A stretch of DNA of 64,000 bases from Fragilariopsis cylindrus CCMP1102 (GCA_900095095.1 FMBT01000362.1:62001-126000), one strand, 5' to 3'. Counted from the stretch's first letter, positions 33,822-45,856 are shown. Made by a program: numbers and translations. The notes: generated by a model from the letters alone, not told the origin.

Positions 33822-35738
33822 ATGCCAAAAAATAATGATGTAAAATCGGCAAGTCCACGTTCTTCAAGCATAATTTTCGGATCTTGTAACAGCCAGTATT
33901 ATGAGCAGCCATTTTGGAATGTCATCAAAAGTCGAAATCCTACGGCTTTCGTCTGGGGAGGAGATGCCGTTTATTCTGATGATCGACTAGTAGGACAAGA
34001 AGAAGAAGAAGCATCGATGGTGACATCAACAGAAACAAACACCGACGACAGCAGCAACTTCCATCAAAAAGAAGATATTCGTTCTCGTTGGTGGTCCTCA
34101 TTATTTGAATTTTATATTCCTCGTAGAAAAAGTAAAAGTAAACATGCGACGCCTGAATATCTCCGTCAGCTCTATGAAGAACAACTCCAGGTACCAGATT
34201 ATCGTGATTTATTACGAGAAGATAACGGTGTTGGTGGAAAACTGTCGATATTTGGAACTATAGATGATCACGATTACGGTATTAACAATGGCGATAAAAC
34301 TTTCATCTTTCGACGAGAAAATGGCATAGAATATACTAAATTTCTTGGCTTAGATGAAGAATCGGCAATGTCAAAACGGGCAGCTAAGGGCCTTGGAGTA
34401 TACGGCGTACAAGTTTATGACTTTTCTTCGAAACGCGACCCTTCACGACGGCTGCTATCTGACGAAGAGGCTGGATTAGATCCAGATGTAGTCGAAGACG
34501 CCACATCAAATATCAGTAGTGAGAAGAATCAACTTGTAGCGATATTTGTCCTCGATGTGAGAACCAACAGGACACCATGGGTTAAGAAATTTCCAGATCG
34601 GTTCTCATTAGATCCAGAAGGTGACTTTTTAGGAGAAGAGCAATGGGAATGGTTCGAAACAGCTATTGGACGGTCGGAAGCAAGTGTTAATATCGGTGCG
34701 TTTTTGTTTTGCGATGCTGATATTTAGTTGTTGTAATCCAAATAATTCATATGCACACATCAAATACCAAACCGGAAGGATTCTGTTCTTATTTTATCTT
34801 TTGTCCCACTATTAGTATGCTCTTTAACTTATCATTTTCAATTGTACGTTGTGATATGACATATGACAAAACAGTTGTCAATGGATTACAGGCCCACGCT
34901 CCCTGGTTCTACGATGCAAGCCTGATAGAGAACTGGAGTGGCTTTCCGAAAGCGCAACATCGATTGTATCAAACCATTCTTCAACCAAATGTGTAAGTAA
35001 AGTTAACTGCATCAAATCGGCAGCTCATATGAATGCATGATTCACTCACGAAATTTCTTATAATTTTCCAGCCGTGCCCCAATCCTAGTAACAGGAGACG
35101 TCCATTTATCTCAATTTTTGAGGAAAGATTGTCGCCGGAATGTAGTGGCTTCCGATGATGGAAAGCCAACAAACGACCAGATAATACGGCCATTATATGA
35201 GGTAACTACAAGTGGTATGACTCACTCTTGGGGATCGAAAAGTAGTTACTGTGGGAGGCCCAACCGAAGTCGATTATGCACGTTTTATCCTTCTAAAGTA
35301 ACTGCCGAAATTATCATGACTTATGCACACTGGGCCAGTCCATGGACTGCACTATTATTGGGCGATGGTAGGTCGAAAACACGACAATTTTCTCTGGATC
35401 GAAACATTGCCGAAATTGATTTTGATTGGGATCAAAGCTTGGTCATTGTACGAATATTGGGAGTTGAAGGACAAACATTGTTGAGGCAAGACTGGTCTAT
35501 GGACCGGTTGACTGGAACAGTTGAAGATACCTTGCTCAGTCACAAGTCGTTTGAACTAGGACAGCGACGACTCGAATCAGCCTTACAATACACCTTGCCC
35601 AAAGATCACGATGAGTATATCTGTGTGAATTACCGTGGAAATCCGGATAAATTACATTTTGCGTTTAGCGTTACTTCCACCATATGTATATCTATAATAT
35701 TGGGAATTTATCCCATTCTATTTTCTATGGCATTCTGA
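33822..35738 (+). CDS. PhoD-like metallophosphatase with C-terminal membrane segment
   Basis: Three exons (33822-34695, 34875-34992, 35072-35738) join in phase to about 552 residues. The PhoD order of motifs is present: IIFGSCNSQYY, FVWGGDAVYSDD, IFGTIDDHDYGINNGD, VLDVRTNRTPW, then across the second junction VVNGLQ, ENWSGFP and LVTGDVHLSQF. The Asp/His/Asn residues would bind the two or three metal ions, Ca2+ and Fe3+ in characterised PhoD enzymes. A hydrophobic segment ends the protein (TICISIILGIYPILFSMAF), suggesting an ER or vacuolar tail anchor. No signal peptide is seen at this start. It probably hydrolyses phosphodiesters or monoesters. The exon joins restore NGLQ and GDVH, supporting the model. 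Confidence 0.88.
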
Positions 35739-36258
35739 CCAAACTTGTCTTTCGACGTCAACGTAATATAAAACCTCAAAAGCGAAGGGGGAAAACAACT
35801 CTCCATCGATTGAAAAATGATTGATAACGGATGAACCAAGAGATACTTTCCAAATTTTGAGTATCATTGTCATAACTCCTTCACCTACTTCATGCTGATC
35901 AGTTTACAAAAAATCTCAAAACGTTCCAGATTGTCGGTCTTGACTTATATATTTTTGCTGAGAAGAATTCAATATAATATGCATGTTCAGTGTAGCGGAA
36001 GAGTAGTCTTAAAACTAAGATAAGATAAACCATATCCTATGTAAAGTCTCTTGTTAACATCAATTACTATTAGTGTTGATACTATACATAAAAATTGGTA
36101 CCTCGAATATCATGTCTAGTTGTATCTGAAGCATGTGTATATTATGTCTTAAAATAACACCACACATTAATTCATTTGTCAATACTTCCATTCTTTGTCT
36201 TGCCTCTTGCATTTTTAAATCAAAATATTCTGACATACAATATCACAATGGTTTCTGT
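35739..36258. other. Intergenic between convergent genes, no gene seen
   Basis: 520 bp holding the 3' ends of the PhoD-like and malate dehydrogenase genes. AT-rich; no feature stands out. Confidence 0.5.
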
Positions 36259-37456
36259 TTATGAATAATAATTAAGGGTTCGCAAATCTACTCCCTTTTG
36301 AATTTGGCCCTTCAAATCTGGCATCATTTTGTCGAACCAGGCCTGTTCATATGGAGTGATATCACCGTAACCCAAAACTTCCTCAACACCATCTGGTCCA
36401 AATTTACATGGAGACGAAAAGAAGGCAGCATCCGTAATAGATGATTCAACGTAAGCACATTGGACGATATCATCAGCGCCATTCATAGCCTGTAGGACTT
36501 TATCCGTGAAGACATATCCAGCGTAAGCCATTGAAAGAGTTGCAGATCCGGCTCCAGCCTTGGCCTGTACTACCTCGTCTCCACCAAATTGAGTTCGAAC
36601 CGTAATGGCTTCGAGCTCTTCGTCCGAAGGAGAGAATCCAGGAACTTGTGAGTATAGAGGCAAGATGGTGGTTCCGGCATGACCACCAATAACTGGACAT
36701 TAATCTCGTTTGGATCACAACCCATAGAAGCACCGACGAAGGTGTTGGCGCGGCTGAGGCACAGATGATTTTATTTTGCAGATGATTGAGATGTGTGGGT
36801 GAGAGAGAGAGGGGAGTAACTCGGTATTTACAGCTGAAACAAATAAATGTTGGAAACCATTTTTAAAAGCAATTAAGTACTTACATGACGTCTAATGTGG
36901 TCACACCACATAACTTTTTAGGATCATATACACCATGTTTCTTAAGAATTTCTGCCGCAATAGGAACAGTAGAGTTGACAGGATTCGAAATGATGGCTAA
37001 AATGGCTCCAGGACAAAATTTAGCACAACCCTCAACTAATGCCTTGACGATTCCTGCGTTGGTATTGAAAAGATCATCACGAGTCATACCAGGTTTACGA
37101 GGGACTCCAGCTGGAATGACAACAATATCTGCACCCGTCAATGCTGCTTCAAGTCCTGTATCATGACTTGGTGGCCATGTTCCAGATGATGGAACATTTC
37201 CTGTAACTGATGCAATAGAAGGGATGTGTGATAGATCAGCAGCGACACCCGGTGTACCGACGATATCGTAACATGCTAATTCGGTTACATTCGGTGATAA
37301 CTTAAGTAACAAACTCAAGGGTTGACCGATCCCACCAGCAGCACCTAAAACAGCAACCTTCCTTCCCATAGCAGTAGTCGATCCAAAAAAACGGTTTGCT
37401 TGAATTGTTTGACTTGAAGCGGCGGAGACGATTCGACGAGATGCGGTAGAAAACAT
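36259..37456 (-). CDS. Mitochondrial NAD malate dehydrogenase, one apparent frame break
   Basis: Two exons (37456-36885 and 36753-36259, GTAAGT to TCAG, phase 2) encode about 355 residues if one base is added. The start [15 protein letters not shown] is a mitochondrial presequence; an upstream codon in the same frame is a worse start. The Rossmann motif [14 protein letters not shown], substrate-loop [25 protein letters not shown], and the exon-spanning TLDVIRANTF are all intact. The enzyme interconverts malate and oxaloacetate in the TCA cycle. After DPNEINV the frame is lost and regained one base later as [20 protein letters not shown], where the His is catalytic. The site is GG at 36695-36696 (CC on the coding strand) and one more C restores the conserved NVPVIGGH. 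For such a housekeeping gene a consensus error is the best explanation. Confidence 0.92.
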
Positions 37457-37959
37457 AATTAATCGAGATGGAGAATGATTCTGTTTGATAGTTAAAATTA
37501 AACAATGGGTGTGCGGCAATAGATGAGTTTGGTGTATTCTTTGTTTCTGAGAAACTTCACGAGTTGAATTATTATGAACTTACTTCGATGACCAGTGAAT
37601 ATATGATTAGCGATTATTGTAATGAGATGAAGAAAGCGTGTTGTCGTTTAGCATTTAGGCAGAAAGATGATATGGCAGATTGATCTCTTGAAAATATAAG
37701 AACACAAACAAATCCCTTCGCTATTTGCTAAAAAAGCAATACGTACCTACCTATATAGGTCCTAGTACGTACCTATAGTACATACTATTAAGATTTGAAG
37801 TTCTCGCAAAAAGACTCAAGTTCGAAGCCGTGACTTAAAACTCAAGACTTAACGGCATCTCCTGCTTGTTTCCGTTCCGTCTCTAGACAACAACGATGAT
37901 CATAATTTTTTAACGGCCTGTAAGAACGAAGCATAATGGAACAATAACGACGCTAGCGA
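37457..37959. promoter_or_regulatory. Divergent promoter region, MDH and Mpv17 genes
   Basis: 503 bp between divergent starts. A tacgtacctacctatataggtcctagtacgtacc block near 37740-37775 has repeated tacgtac palindromes. Its role is not known. Confidence 0.4.
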
Positions 37960-38487
37960 ATGATGATGATTGGAAATGCAATACGGGCGGGTCTTCAATC
38001 CGGTGCAATAATGGGTGTAGCTGACATAACCACGCAACTTTGTGTTGAAGGAATTGGCAACAGCGACGACAACGATAACGACAACGACTTTGATGTGTTA
38101 CGAACGTTACGTTGGACAGGAGCAGGTTTATTGTTACATGGACCATATTTCTACATGGGATTCTCTATTATTGATCGAAAATTTGGTCAAGCCGTAACAA
38201 CGTGGAAAGTGGTCGCAAAGAAGACAACAGCTGCACAATTTATACTATTTCCACCGTATCTTGTCGCGTTGTTTGGTTTTATGGGAGTATTAGAAAACCA
38301 TGATAACATAAAGGAAAAAATAATAAAACGTGTACCTGAAGCATTTATAAGTGGATGTGTATATTGGCCCGTGGCGAATTCAATTAATTTTAAACTAATA
38401 CCAAATAATTTTCGTGTACCATATTTGGCGGTGTCTGCTGGAATATGGAATTCATACCTTAGCTATGTCAATCAATCATCGACTTGA
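37960..38487 (+). CDS. Mpv17/PMP22 family membrane protein
   Basis: A single exon of 175 residues starts at one of three consecutive Met codons. The family pattern is visible: an N-terminal helix with AGLQSGAIMGVADITTQL, RTLRWTGAGLLLHGPYFYMGF, the KKTTAAQFILFPPYL helix, then a C-terminal block VPEAFISGCVYWPVANSINFKLIP followed by RVPYLAVSAGIWNSYLSY. These correspond to the conserved W-P-x-x-N-x-x-N-F and WN-YLS elements of Mpv17 proteins. They are small four-helix channels or pores of the inner mitochondrial or peroxisomal membrane. A short Asp/Asn insert lies near residue 35. The substrate is unknown. Length matches the family (about 170-200). Confidence 0.9.
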   Translation: MMMIGNAIRAGLQSGAIMGVADITTQLCVEGIGNSDDNDNDNDFDVLRTLRWTGAGLLLHGPYFYMGFSIIDRKFGQAVTTWKVVAKKTTAAQFILFPPYLVALFGFMGVLENHDNIKEKIIKRVPEAFISGCVYWPVANSINFKLIPNNFRVPYLAVSAGIWNSYLSYVNQSST

Positions 38488-38489
38488 AG

Positions 38490-38565
38490 AATAGAATAGA
38501 ATAGAATAGAATAGAACAGACAGCATCATCAGCAGCAGCAGCAGCAGCAACAACAACAACAACAT
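38490..38565. repeat. AATAG pentanucleotide then CAG/CAA trinucleotide arrays
   Basis: About five AATAG units directly follow the Mpv17 stop, then about six CAG and five CAA units. Both lie in the probable 3' untranslated region. Confidence 0.9.
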
Positions 38566-39239
38566 GAAGAGCATCGCCGGCAATAAAATATACGAACATC
38601 TTCAGCAAGAACCCAAAGTAGATCTTATTCGAAGAACAAGAGAAAAATCCTAGAATAATGGAAATTTGATCAGCGGGAGTTTAAATAGATAGTGGATTGA
38701 ACGTTACAAGCATCATTTAAAAATATGGGGCCGCGAAAACTCAGCGCCGCTTTCTTCTTCTGCATATTTTTAAAGTTCGAATGATTGACTTCGAACACTT
38801 GACAGCTGATGCATATCAACTGTACGTTCAATAATGAGAAGAATATATCTACGAAAACAAAACAGCCATAACATTTTTGAAACTGTGACAATTTTTCTTC
38901 TTGTGGAATCAAAACCGACTACTAGTAATTGTGGCGAATGTCTGTCTACAGCGTTATAATTTTTCAATTGATCGGAACTTATTCCACTGGGGAATTTTTC
39001 AACGTATTATAGAAGTGAATACAAGTTTCTGCTGTACTTTGATTGTCCGTTTTCACTTTTAATCGAATTTATTATCTTGAAGATAGTCTAGATGTATACG
39101 GAACAATTTTTCAAATAAGCTTGATTTTTGATACTGCTCAATATGGTACTGCATGTATCGAAGTTAGACTACTAAATGTAACAGTTTTTTGGAGGTTCCT
39201 ATGTGTTGTCTCTCAAAACAATATTACTTGGTTATCAAG

Positions 39240-39263
39240 TATATATATATATATATATATATA
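39240..39263. repeat. TA dinucleotide run
   Basis: About twelve uninterrupted TA units in intergenic DNA. Confidence 0.95.
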
Positions 39264-40639
39264 AATTGACATGCCTACATCTATCTACTAGAATAATGTA
39301 TATGCTAGTGGTGATTGCAACAGAATACAGACTGTGAATAGAATAATCAGCATACATACATACATACATACATAGATTTAGCAACTAAAAGCTCCAGCTT
39401 CCATGCACCTTAAATTGCTCCATCAATTGAATGCTAATAATAACAAACACTTCAATCATGAGATTTTTTGACTGCACATGTTAGAAATTAATCTCTATCC
39501 AGCAGTAACACTATTACCAAAAGATTCTTTTATTGACTGCACATGTTGGTAGTAGATCTTTATCATCCAGCTGCGCTGTGATAATTTTCCATTTTTCCTT
39601 TATAATTCCACTCTCCACACATGGTGTGTTTTGGATGATACAATATTAATTGATCTGTTACATAGAGCCAACTGATTATCTCCTAGGAGAGGAAGAAAGC
39701 ACATCTCAAATCAAAAAATCTCCAGCAGAAGATCTAAGAATGTCTATATATTATCTTATTTCTCTTCTGAGTTATGCTGTTGGAACAACAACTATGAAGA
39801 ATGATAGTACAAGGCATTCATCGGATTAATATCTCGCATATTATTTGTAGCCCTGATGCAAAATCTAACCTAGCTATTAAATTGAATACATTGTACATGT
39901 GCCTTCCTTTCCCACCATAATTTCAATTGTGTACAATAGATACACTTGACTTACTTGTTAGGTCAGTCACTCTACTGTAATGATGTCTAATCATTAAATA
40001 TTTTTGTCACGAGTCGAATTCGCCTGCCTTCCGTTTGTAAACATCACTGTTATTAACGGTCAATAAATAGATTAGATTTACCACGATTGACCGTTTTACT
40101 CTCTTAAACACTCTAATCAGCGATTTTATCTAAGCATTCCGATGAACGTTATTTATGAGTTATGTGTTACCGATGCGTTGAGATCTGCCGTTTTTCAAAT
40201 TAATTTGTCGTTGATCAATAATGCTTACGTGTGCTCGTACATATAGCATCTCATTTGTTAGTCACGTACAGTAAGTGTTAGAGCTATACGTATTAACGTT
40301 ACATTGTGCGCCTTGATAATTGCAGCTGCAACCAACAGTAGAGGGACTCTCTACTACTTGCAGTAAGTAGAATAGTATTTCTTCAGGGCCAACGAAGCGG
40401 CTAGATAAATAAACACATATATAAACTGGAAAAACAAAGCAGCAGAGCAGAGATCAGTGCGGTGGCATCTATAAGGAAGCGTCAAGTCGAGTCAATACCG
40501 ATAGCAAGGATAGTTGTACCAAATATAATATTGCTTAGTTTTGGAGAAGAATCCGAGATACAGTAGAGATAAAGACAACAATAATCAATCACCTAAAGAA
40601 GTATAACGTAGTACCGTAGGCAACAACAAATACTGTAGG

Positions 40640-43600
40640 ATGCTGCCATCATCAATCGATACGAGTTATTTGGATGAGGATCGGGAAATAGAATCATCAA
40701 AGTCCCAAGATCAGCGAACTTCTTGTTCTTCTGTTTCTATTTCAAACAACATTGAATTGAAATCTCCAAAATATGGAATGCATCCTCCTCAACATCCAAC
40801 AACTGATAAACAGCATCATCATCTACAACAACAAATAATTCATAATCAACAACAACAACATCATCAAAGACAACCCCCCCATCATCTTCGTGTAACTAGT
40901 AGTACCAGTGCAACAGCCAGCATTACGTCACAGTCACAGGAATATTCGAATCATAGTCACAACAATAATAGTAGTCACAGCAAAAATAGTAGTACAAGTA
41001 CTAATACTGGTGGTGGTGGTGGAAGCGTCAATAGCGGCAGCAGCAGTGGAGGCGGAGGAGGAGGAGGGAATAATAATATTGTAGTAAGTTCCTTCTCTAA
41101 TTTAGCCACACAATCTATTGGACAGGGTAAATATAGAAAGGCATTCGAATATTATCAGTTAGCACTTCAAGATTATTTGAAGGGAGGAATAGATAATAAT
41201 CAGCAGCAAGAAATACCAGCAGCGACAACAGTTGTTGAATTAGTTAATGCAGCAGCGACATGTTTTAACTTAGGTGCATTAGCGAAGAAGTTACATGAAT
41301 ATCCTCAAGCGGCGGAATACTTTAGTCAAGCTCAACGTATGTACAAACAGTCAGGAAATTTAGTTGAACAGTATGTACGAACAATTCCTAATGATAATAA
41401 AAATAATAATAATGACAACAACAACAATACGGCGGCGATGGTGGGCATATCACCATCATCGTCGTCGTCTTCGATATCAACATTGTCTTGTCAAGTTTGT
41501 CTATTGCAGCTTATTGTTGAAACTTTACAAGCAAGAGCACATTTGCATTACAAGTACCAAAACCTAATTGATGATGCAATTGAATGTCATGAACAGGCAA
41601 TAGAAGTACTACAAGATACCCAATACGATACATATACATCCTATTGTAGGATACAATTTACTATTTTATCCCAACAAACACGATGGCAACTATTAATAAC
41701 ATCATTGCAAGCATTGGGGAAATTTTATGTAGAAAAAGGTGAAATTGAAGATGCAATTGTTGCCTATCAAGATACACTTTCTATTCTAACGAAACTGAAT
41801 GACTTTTCCTCACAACAACAACAACGTCAAGATGAAATAACACAAATATTACGAGCGTTGTCTAATATATATATGCAAACTAATTTAGAAAGTACAGATA
41901 TAAGAAAATTAGAACGATCAGCGATATTACAAGAAGATGTTAATAATTGGGAAAAGGCAATGCAATGCTGGGAGCGGGTAATATATTGTCAATCAAAAGA
42001 ATACGGAGAAGAATCTATAGAGGTATCGATTGCTTTAGCTCAACTTGCACGAGTGATGGTCCTGGAGGGAAATCTAGAAGGGGCTCTTGACTTATATCAC
42101 GCTACTGCTAACATTTCTCTTAAGAATAAAAACAACAATGACAACAAAAATATCATCGATTCAGCAACAGCAGCAACTGAAGAGGATGTATCGATTATGT
42201 TTAGCATACCCGAGGATGTTTTTTGTAGTATATTAGATTTGTATAATGAATTGGATCAGATCCCAGATGCTATTGGTTGGTTGAAGAGTTTGCTATCCAA
42301 AAGTGAACAGCGAGAAGATCAAGCTAGAATCCAATTAGAACTTGGAAAGTTGTATCTTGATCAAGGATTCTTCCATACAGCATCAGACTCATTATATCTT
42401 AGTCTGGAATTATTTGATGGAGAGGATGATGAAAGTGTATTTGAATTGTTAAAAAAAGTTGAAACATTGCAAAATAATAATAATCAGAATAGCACTACTA
42501 CTTCTTGTACCAGGAAGGGTGGAGAAGACAAAGAACAACAATCTACTGACACTGCTACCGATAATACGGTCAATGATGATGGAGACGATGATGTTTGTAG
42601 AACGAGTCTCACGGCAATAACAGAAGAAGGAGAAAGTGCTTTCGCATCAGCCATTACCGCATCTTTGAACGAAGATGTCGATGATGTCGATGACTTCTTG
42701 GACGATGATAAGAATATGATAATAGCAACCACAACAACAACAACACACGACAATATTGAAATGGATGGCAATTGCGCAGATCCAATATCACGTGTCATGG
42801 CGGAGGAAAAGAAAGAGGAGGAGGAAATTCTTCACGTGAATCCTCCCAAGGAAGCAACTACAGAGGTAACGAAAGAGATGCAAACGGTACCACTTGAATT
42901 ACTACCGAGGGAAGATTCTAAGTCATCGATTGATAGTTCTCCTCAGAACAAACCGTCCAATGCACAGCCGCCCATAGATAAAAATGAACTTTATTCGAAA
43001 CGGGCTGACATGCCAGTTTTCATTTCCGATAACAATTCGTGTCCCGATGATAAATCTGAATTGGTTGTAGGATCAGTTCATAGAGAATGGAAAGACAACG
43101 AGACTCAGAATTCTTCTGAATCCAATCATCATCAGCCTTCCGGTTCGAATTTAACGTTGACTGCTGATGCTGATAAAGACGAAAAAGTCATATCATTGCA
43201 ACGCAATATTAGCATATCAGGTGAAATCAACATTACCCCGACTACGTTGATTAGTGCACATTCCCGAACAGCTCTATTAAATCCAACACGAAAATCTAGT
43301 GTAGCCCCGACATCACTTAATATTCCCAACATATCAGCATCATCTCCAAAAAGTCAAAGTCAAAAGACTAGTAGGGGTAGAAAAGGTTACACTATAATAA
43401 AAATACCGGAAAAGCAGCCAGGAACATCAGGGAAAAGTCGACTTGTAAAGGCATTGGCAAGTCCGTTCCGAAGGTCACGAAGTAAAAGTAGATCTGCTTC
43501 AGGTAATGCACTTGTTCCTCTTGATGAAGAAAAAGAGGTCCGTCAATCGATGCCAAAGGGAAAACCTGAAAAAACAGTTGCAATTGATAACGAGTCATTC

Positions 43601-45856
43601 AATTCCAACGATGAACCTGCAGCACCGGTATCATACATCAATATGAAAACTGCTTCCGATGACGAATTATCACTAGTTTCTCAACTCACATTTAGACAGG
43701 AAGAAATGCTATCAAGGAAGAAAAAAGCTAATGGTCAACACTCGTGGTGGCCAGTCACGACAGAAGGCTTGGAGGGTTGGTTCCCATCATCTTATGTGAA
43801 TCAGGCCGTTGACGTCGTCGAGGGATTTCTTTCAGCAAATGTGATCCACGACCGTGTGAAATCACGACCGATAGATTTCGAATCAGATGAAGACTCCGAG
43901 GGCGTAGAGGAAGATTTTTCTCTTCTCAAAGACCAATCCTCAAGCAAACAAACAAAAACCCAAGTGACTTCTGACGCGGCCGCCAAAAATTTGCCGAGGC
44001 CCGCGAATTCATCAACACAATCACGGAAAATATCAGTTGACTCCTCCGCAGTAAAAACTGCGACCAAGTCTTCTAATTCGGAAATTTGCAAAGTTTTACC
44101 TCTCGAATCTCAAATAAAGGCGAGGGAACTTGCGTTGGGAGTTGCAAAAATGGAAAATGGCCCTGGCGATATATCTGTGGCTGCAGTGCTATTTGATCTG
44201 GCAGGTTTATATACCAAGAAAAAGGATTTCGCTGATGCTATGCTGTACTGTCGTCAGGCGTTGAAGATTCAGAAATCTACTCTGAATCTACCGCTAGCTT
44301 GTGATTCACTTTGTTTCATGGCTGAGGTACACTGCAGAGAAAGACGTTACAAGGAAGCCCTCTCGTGTTATTCAGAAGCTCAAAGGATACGGGAGGCTTT
44401 TCATGGAACATATTTTCACGAAGAAATAGCGAACACTCTAAATCTATCTGGAAATGTATTAGCTCGTCAGGGAGAATTTGATCTTGCGATGGACAAGCAT
44501 AAAGAAGCGCTTCGAATACTGAAGGAATGCTGTGGAGAAAATGTCAAGAATCCACTTGTTTCCCAGACATTAATACATATCGGAGGTGTCTACTACAAGG
44601 AAAGGAACTCATTAGCGAATATCCAATGCAAAAGGAATGATGGGTACTCAACTTTCATTGAAGGTGGGATGTTGGAATTTATCGGTCGTGCTCATGAAGA
44701 TAGAGGATCGTACCGAATGGCTATTGCCTTTTTCGAGGAAAAACTTCAATTCCTGAATGACGCTAAGAATTCCGAGGTTCAAGAAGATGTCGCCGAGACT
44801 TTGAACAGTCTTGGTATGCTTAGCTGCCGTGCTGGTATGTACCTTGAGGCTATTGACTATTATGATAGAGCCTTGGGCATCCAAATGAAATTGGGGTGCG
44901 ACGATGTTCAGCTTGCTATGGCAAGAGTGCTTACTGGAAGCGTACAATACTCTCTTGGACACTTCAACAAAGCTCTCAAGCTATTTCAAGACGCTCTTGG
45001 AACCTTGCGTGAGGTTGGTATCGAGCAGGAAACCGTCGCCGCTACCTTGTTTTATATCGGTATTGTTCATGCCGCACTTTGCAACTATGATGCTGCCATG
45101 TCCAATCTTTGTGACGCATTTGATATACAAAAGAAATTACTTGGCACGGAGCACCCAGCAACCTTTCGAACTAGAAGAGAAATTGGAAATTTGTATTCAG
45201 TCTACGATGCGGAGTTAGATGCTGCCTTTGTTGAATACAACGATATTATCGAGGCGCAGAAGGTCGTACACGGCGAAAAGCATCCTTACGTAGCAGAAAC
45301 TTTACATTGTATCGGATGCGCTCAAGCGAGGAAAGGGGACCTGCCAGGTGCGCTTCAATCGTTAGAAGAATGCTACAATATGCGGCTACAGTTTCTTGGA
45401 ATGGATCACCCCCAACAAGCTACGACACTCCACGAAATTGCAAAAGTACAACTAAAGCGAGGTCGACTGAAGAAAGCGATTCATATAATAGATGCTGCAT
45501 TAAATATTAGAGTCGAATCGCTTAGTGAACATCATATCGATGTAGCACTCGCGATGACAACAAAAGCAAGTTGCCTAGTCGCGAGAGGAAATTTCGCGGA
45601 CGCGAACAAGCTGTTCATAGAGGCACTTCCTATTGCCAAATCAGCAGTTGGTGATCTACACCCATCAGTTGCATGGATTCAGGTACAAATAGGCGTCATG
45701 CACCTTCGCAAGTGCGATTTAGAGGAAGCAGCAGACACAGTAAACGAAGCGATTGCAATCTATAAGCATTCGAATTTGGATGAAGACCACCCAGGAATCA
45801 AGGAAGCAACCGTAGAACTAGAAAAAATAGAAAGAGCCGAAATGCTATGTGTATAA
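40640..45856 (+). CDS. Giant TPR protein with kinesin-light-chain-type repeats and an SH3-like segment
   Basis: One uninterrupted frame of 1738 residues starts at ATG 40640. Residues 1-150 are Gln/His/Asn/Ser/Gly-rich and disordered. A first TPR set spans about 150-620 (for example IGQGKYRKAFEYYQLALQDY). An acidic, Ser-rich linker covers about 620-1000. Near 1013-1054 the order ELSLVSQ ... SWWPVTTEGLEGWFPSSYVN closely matches the second half of an SH3 domain (the WW, GxxGWFPxxYV part). A second set of at least ten TPRs (about 1157-1730) has the 42-residue KLC/TPR_12 spacing (YEEALxxxxxALxIxxxxLGxxHPxxAxxLxxxG). Such proteins are protein-protein scaffolds. A role in cytoskeletal or signalling assemblies is inference. 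There are no introns. Confidence 0.85.
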   Translation: MLPSSIDTSYLDEDREIESSKSQDQRTSCSSVSISNNIELKSPKYGMHPPQHPTTDKQHHHLQQQIIHNQQQQHHQRQPPHHLRVTSSTSATASITSQSQEYSNHSHNNNSSHSKNSSTSTNTGGGGGSVNSGSSSGGGGGGGNNNIVVSSFSNLATQSIGQGKYRKAFEYYQLALQDYLKGGIDNNQQQEIPAATTVVELVNAAATCFNLGALAKKLHEYPQAAEYFSQAQRMYKQSGNLVEQYVRTIPNDNKNNNNDNNNNTAAMVGISPSSSSSSISTLSCQVCLLQLIVETLQARAHLHYKYQNLIDDAIECHEQAIEVLQDTQYDTYTSYCRIQFTILSQQTRWQLLITSLQALGKFYVEKGEIEDAIVAYQDTLSILTKLNDFSSQQQQRQDEITQILRALSNIYMQTNLESTDIRKLERSAILQEDVNNWEKAMQCWERVIYCQSKEYGEESIEVSIALAQLARVMVLEGNLEGALDLYHATANISLKNKNNNDNKNIIDSATAATEEDVSIMFSIPEDVFCSILDLYNELDQIPDAIGWLKSLLSKSEQREDQARIQLELGKLYLDQGFFHTASDSLYLSLELFDGEDDESVFELLKKVETLQNNNNQNSTTTSCTRKGGEDKEQQSTDTATDNTVNDDGDDDVCRTSLTAITEEGESAFASAITASLNEDVDDVDDFLDDDKNMIIATTTTTTHDNIEMDGNCADPISRVMAEEKKEEEEILHVNPPKEATTEVTKEMQTVPLELLPREDSKSSIDSSPQNKPSNAQPPIDKNELYSKRADMPVFISDNNSCPDDKSELVVGSVHREWKDNETQNSSESNHHQPSGSNLTLTADADKDEKVISLQRNISISGEINITPTTLISAHSRTALLNPTRKSSVAPTSLNIPNISASSPKSQSQKTSRGRKGYTIIKIPEKQPGTSGKSRLVKALASPFRRSRSKSRSASGNALVPLDEEKEVRQSMPKGKPEKTVAIDNESFNSNDEPAAPVSYINMKTASDDELSLVSQLTFRQEEMLSRKKKANGQHSWWPVTTEGLEGWFPSSYVNQAVDVVEGFLSANVIHDRVKSRPIDFESDEDSEGVEEDFSLLKDQSSSKQTKTQVTSDAAAKNLPRPANSSTQSRKISVDSSAVKTATKSSNSEICKVLPLESQIKARELALGVAKMENGPGDISVAAVLFDLAGLYTKKKDFADAMLYCRQALKIQKSTLNLPLACDSLCFMAEVHCRERRYKEALSCYSEAQRIREAFHGTYFHEEIANTLNLSGNVLARQGEFDLAMDKHKEALRILKECCGENVKNPLVSQTLIHIGGVYYKERNSLANIQCKRNDGYSTFIEGGMLEFIGRAHEDRGSYRMAIAFFEEKLQFLNDAKNSEVQEDVAETLNSLGMLSCRAGMYLEAIDYYDRALGIQMKLGCDDVQLAMARVLTGSVQYSLGHFNKALKLFQDALGTLREVGIEQETVAATLFYIGIVHAALCNYDAAMSNLCDAFDIQKKLLGTEHPATFRTRREIGNLYSVYDAELDAAFVEYNDIIEAQKVVHGEKHPYVAETLHCIGCAQARKGDLPGALQSLEECYNMRLQFLGMDHPQQATTLHEIAKVQLKRGRLKKAIHIIDAALNIRVESLSEHHIDVALAMTTKASCLVARGNFADANKLFIEALPIAKSAVGDLHPSVAWIQVQIGVMHLRKCDLEEAADTVNEAIAIYKHSNLDEDHPGIKEATVELEKIERAEMLCV

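Larger units (their letters stand above)
38488..40639. other. Gene-poor stretch with microsatellites
   Basis: About 2.1 kb. Only chance frames are seen. It contains AATAG and CAG/CAA arrays at 38490-38565, a TA run at 39240-39263, a CATA run at about 39352-39374 and two diverged copies of a tgactgcacatgtt-containing segment (about 39468 and 39534) with following atcca-g-gcagt/ctgcg blocks. The last 400 bp should hold the promoter and leader of the TPR gene. Confidence 0.55.
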
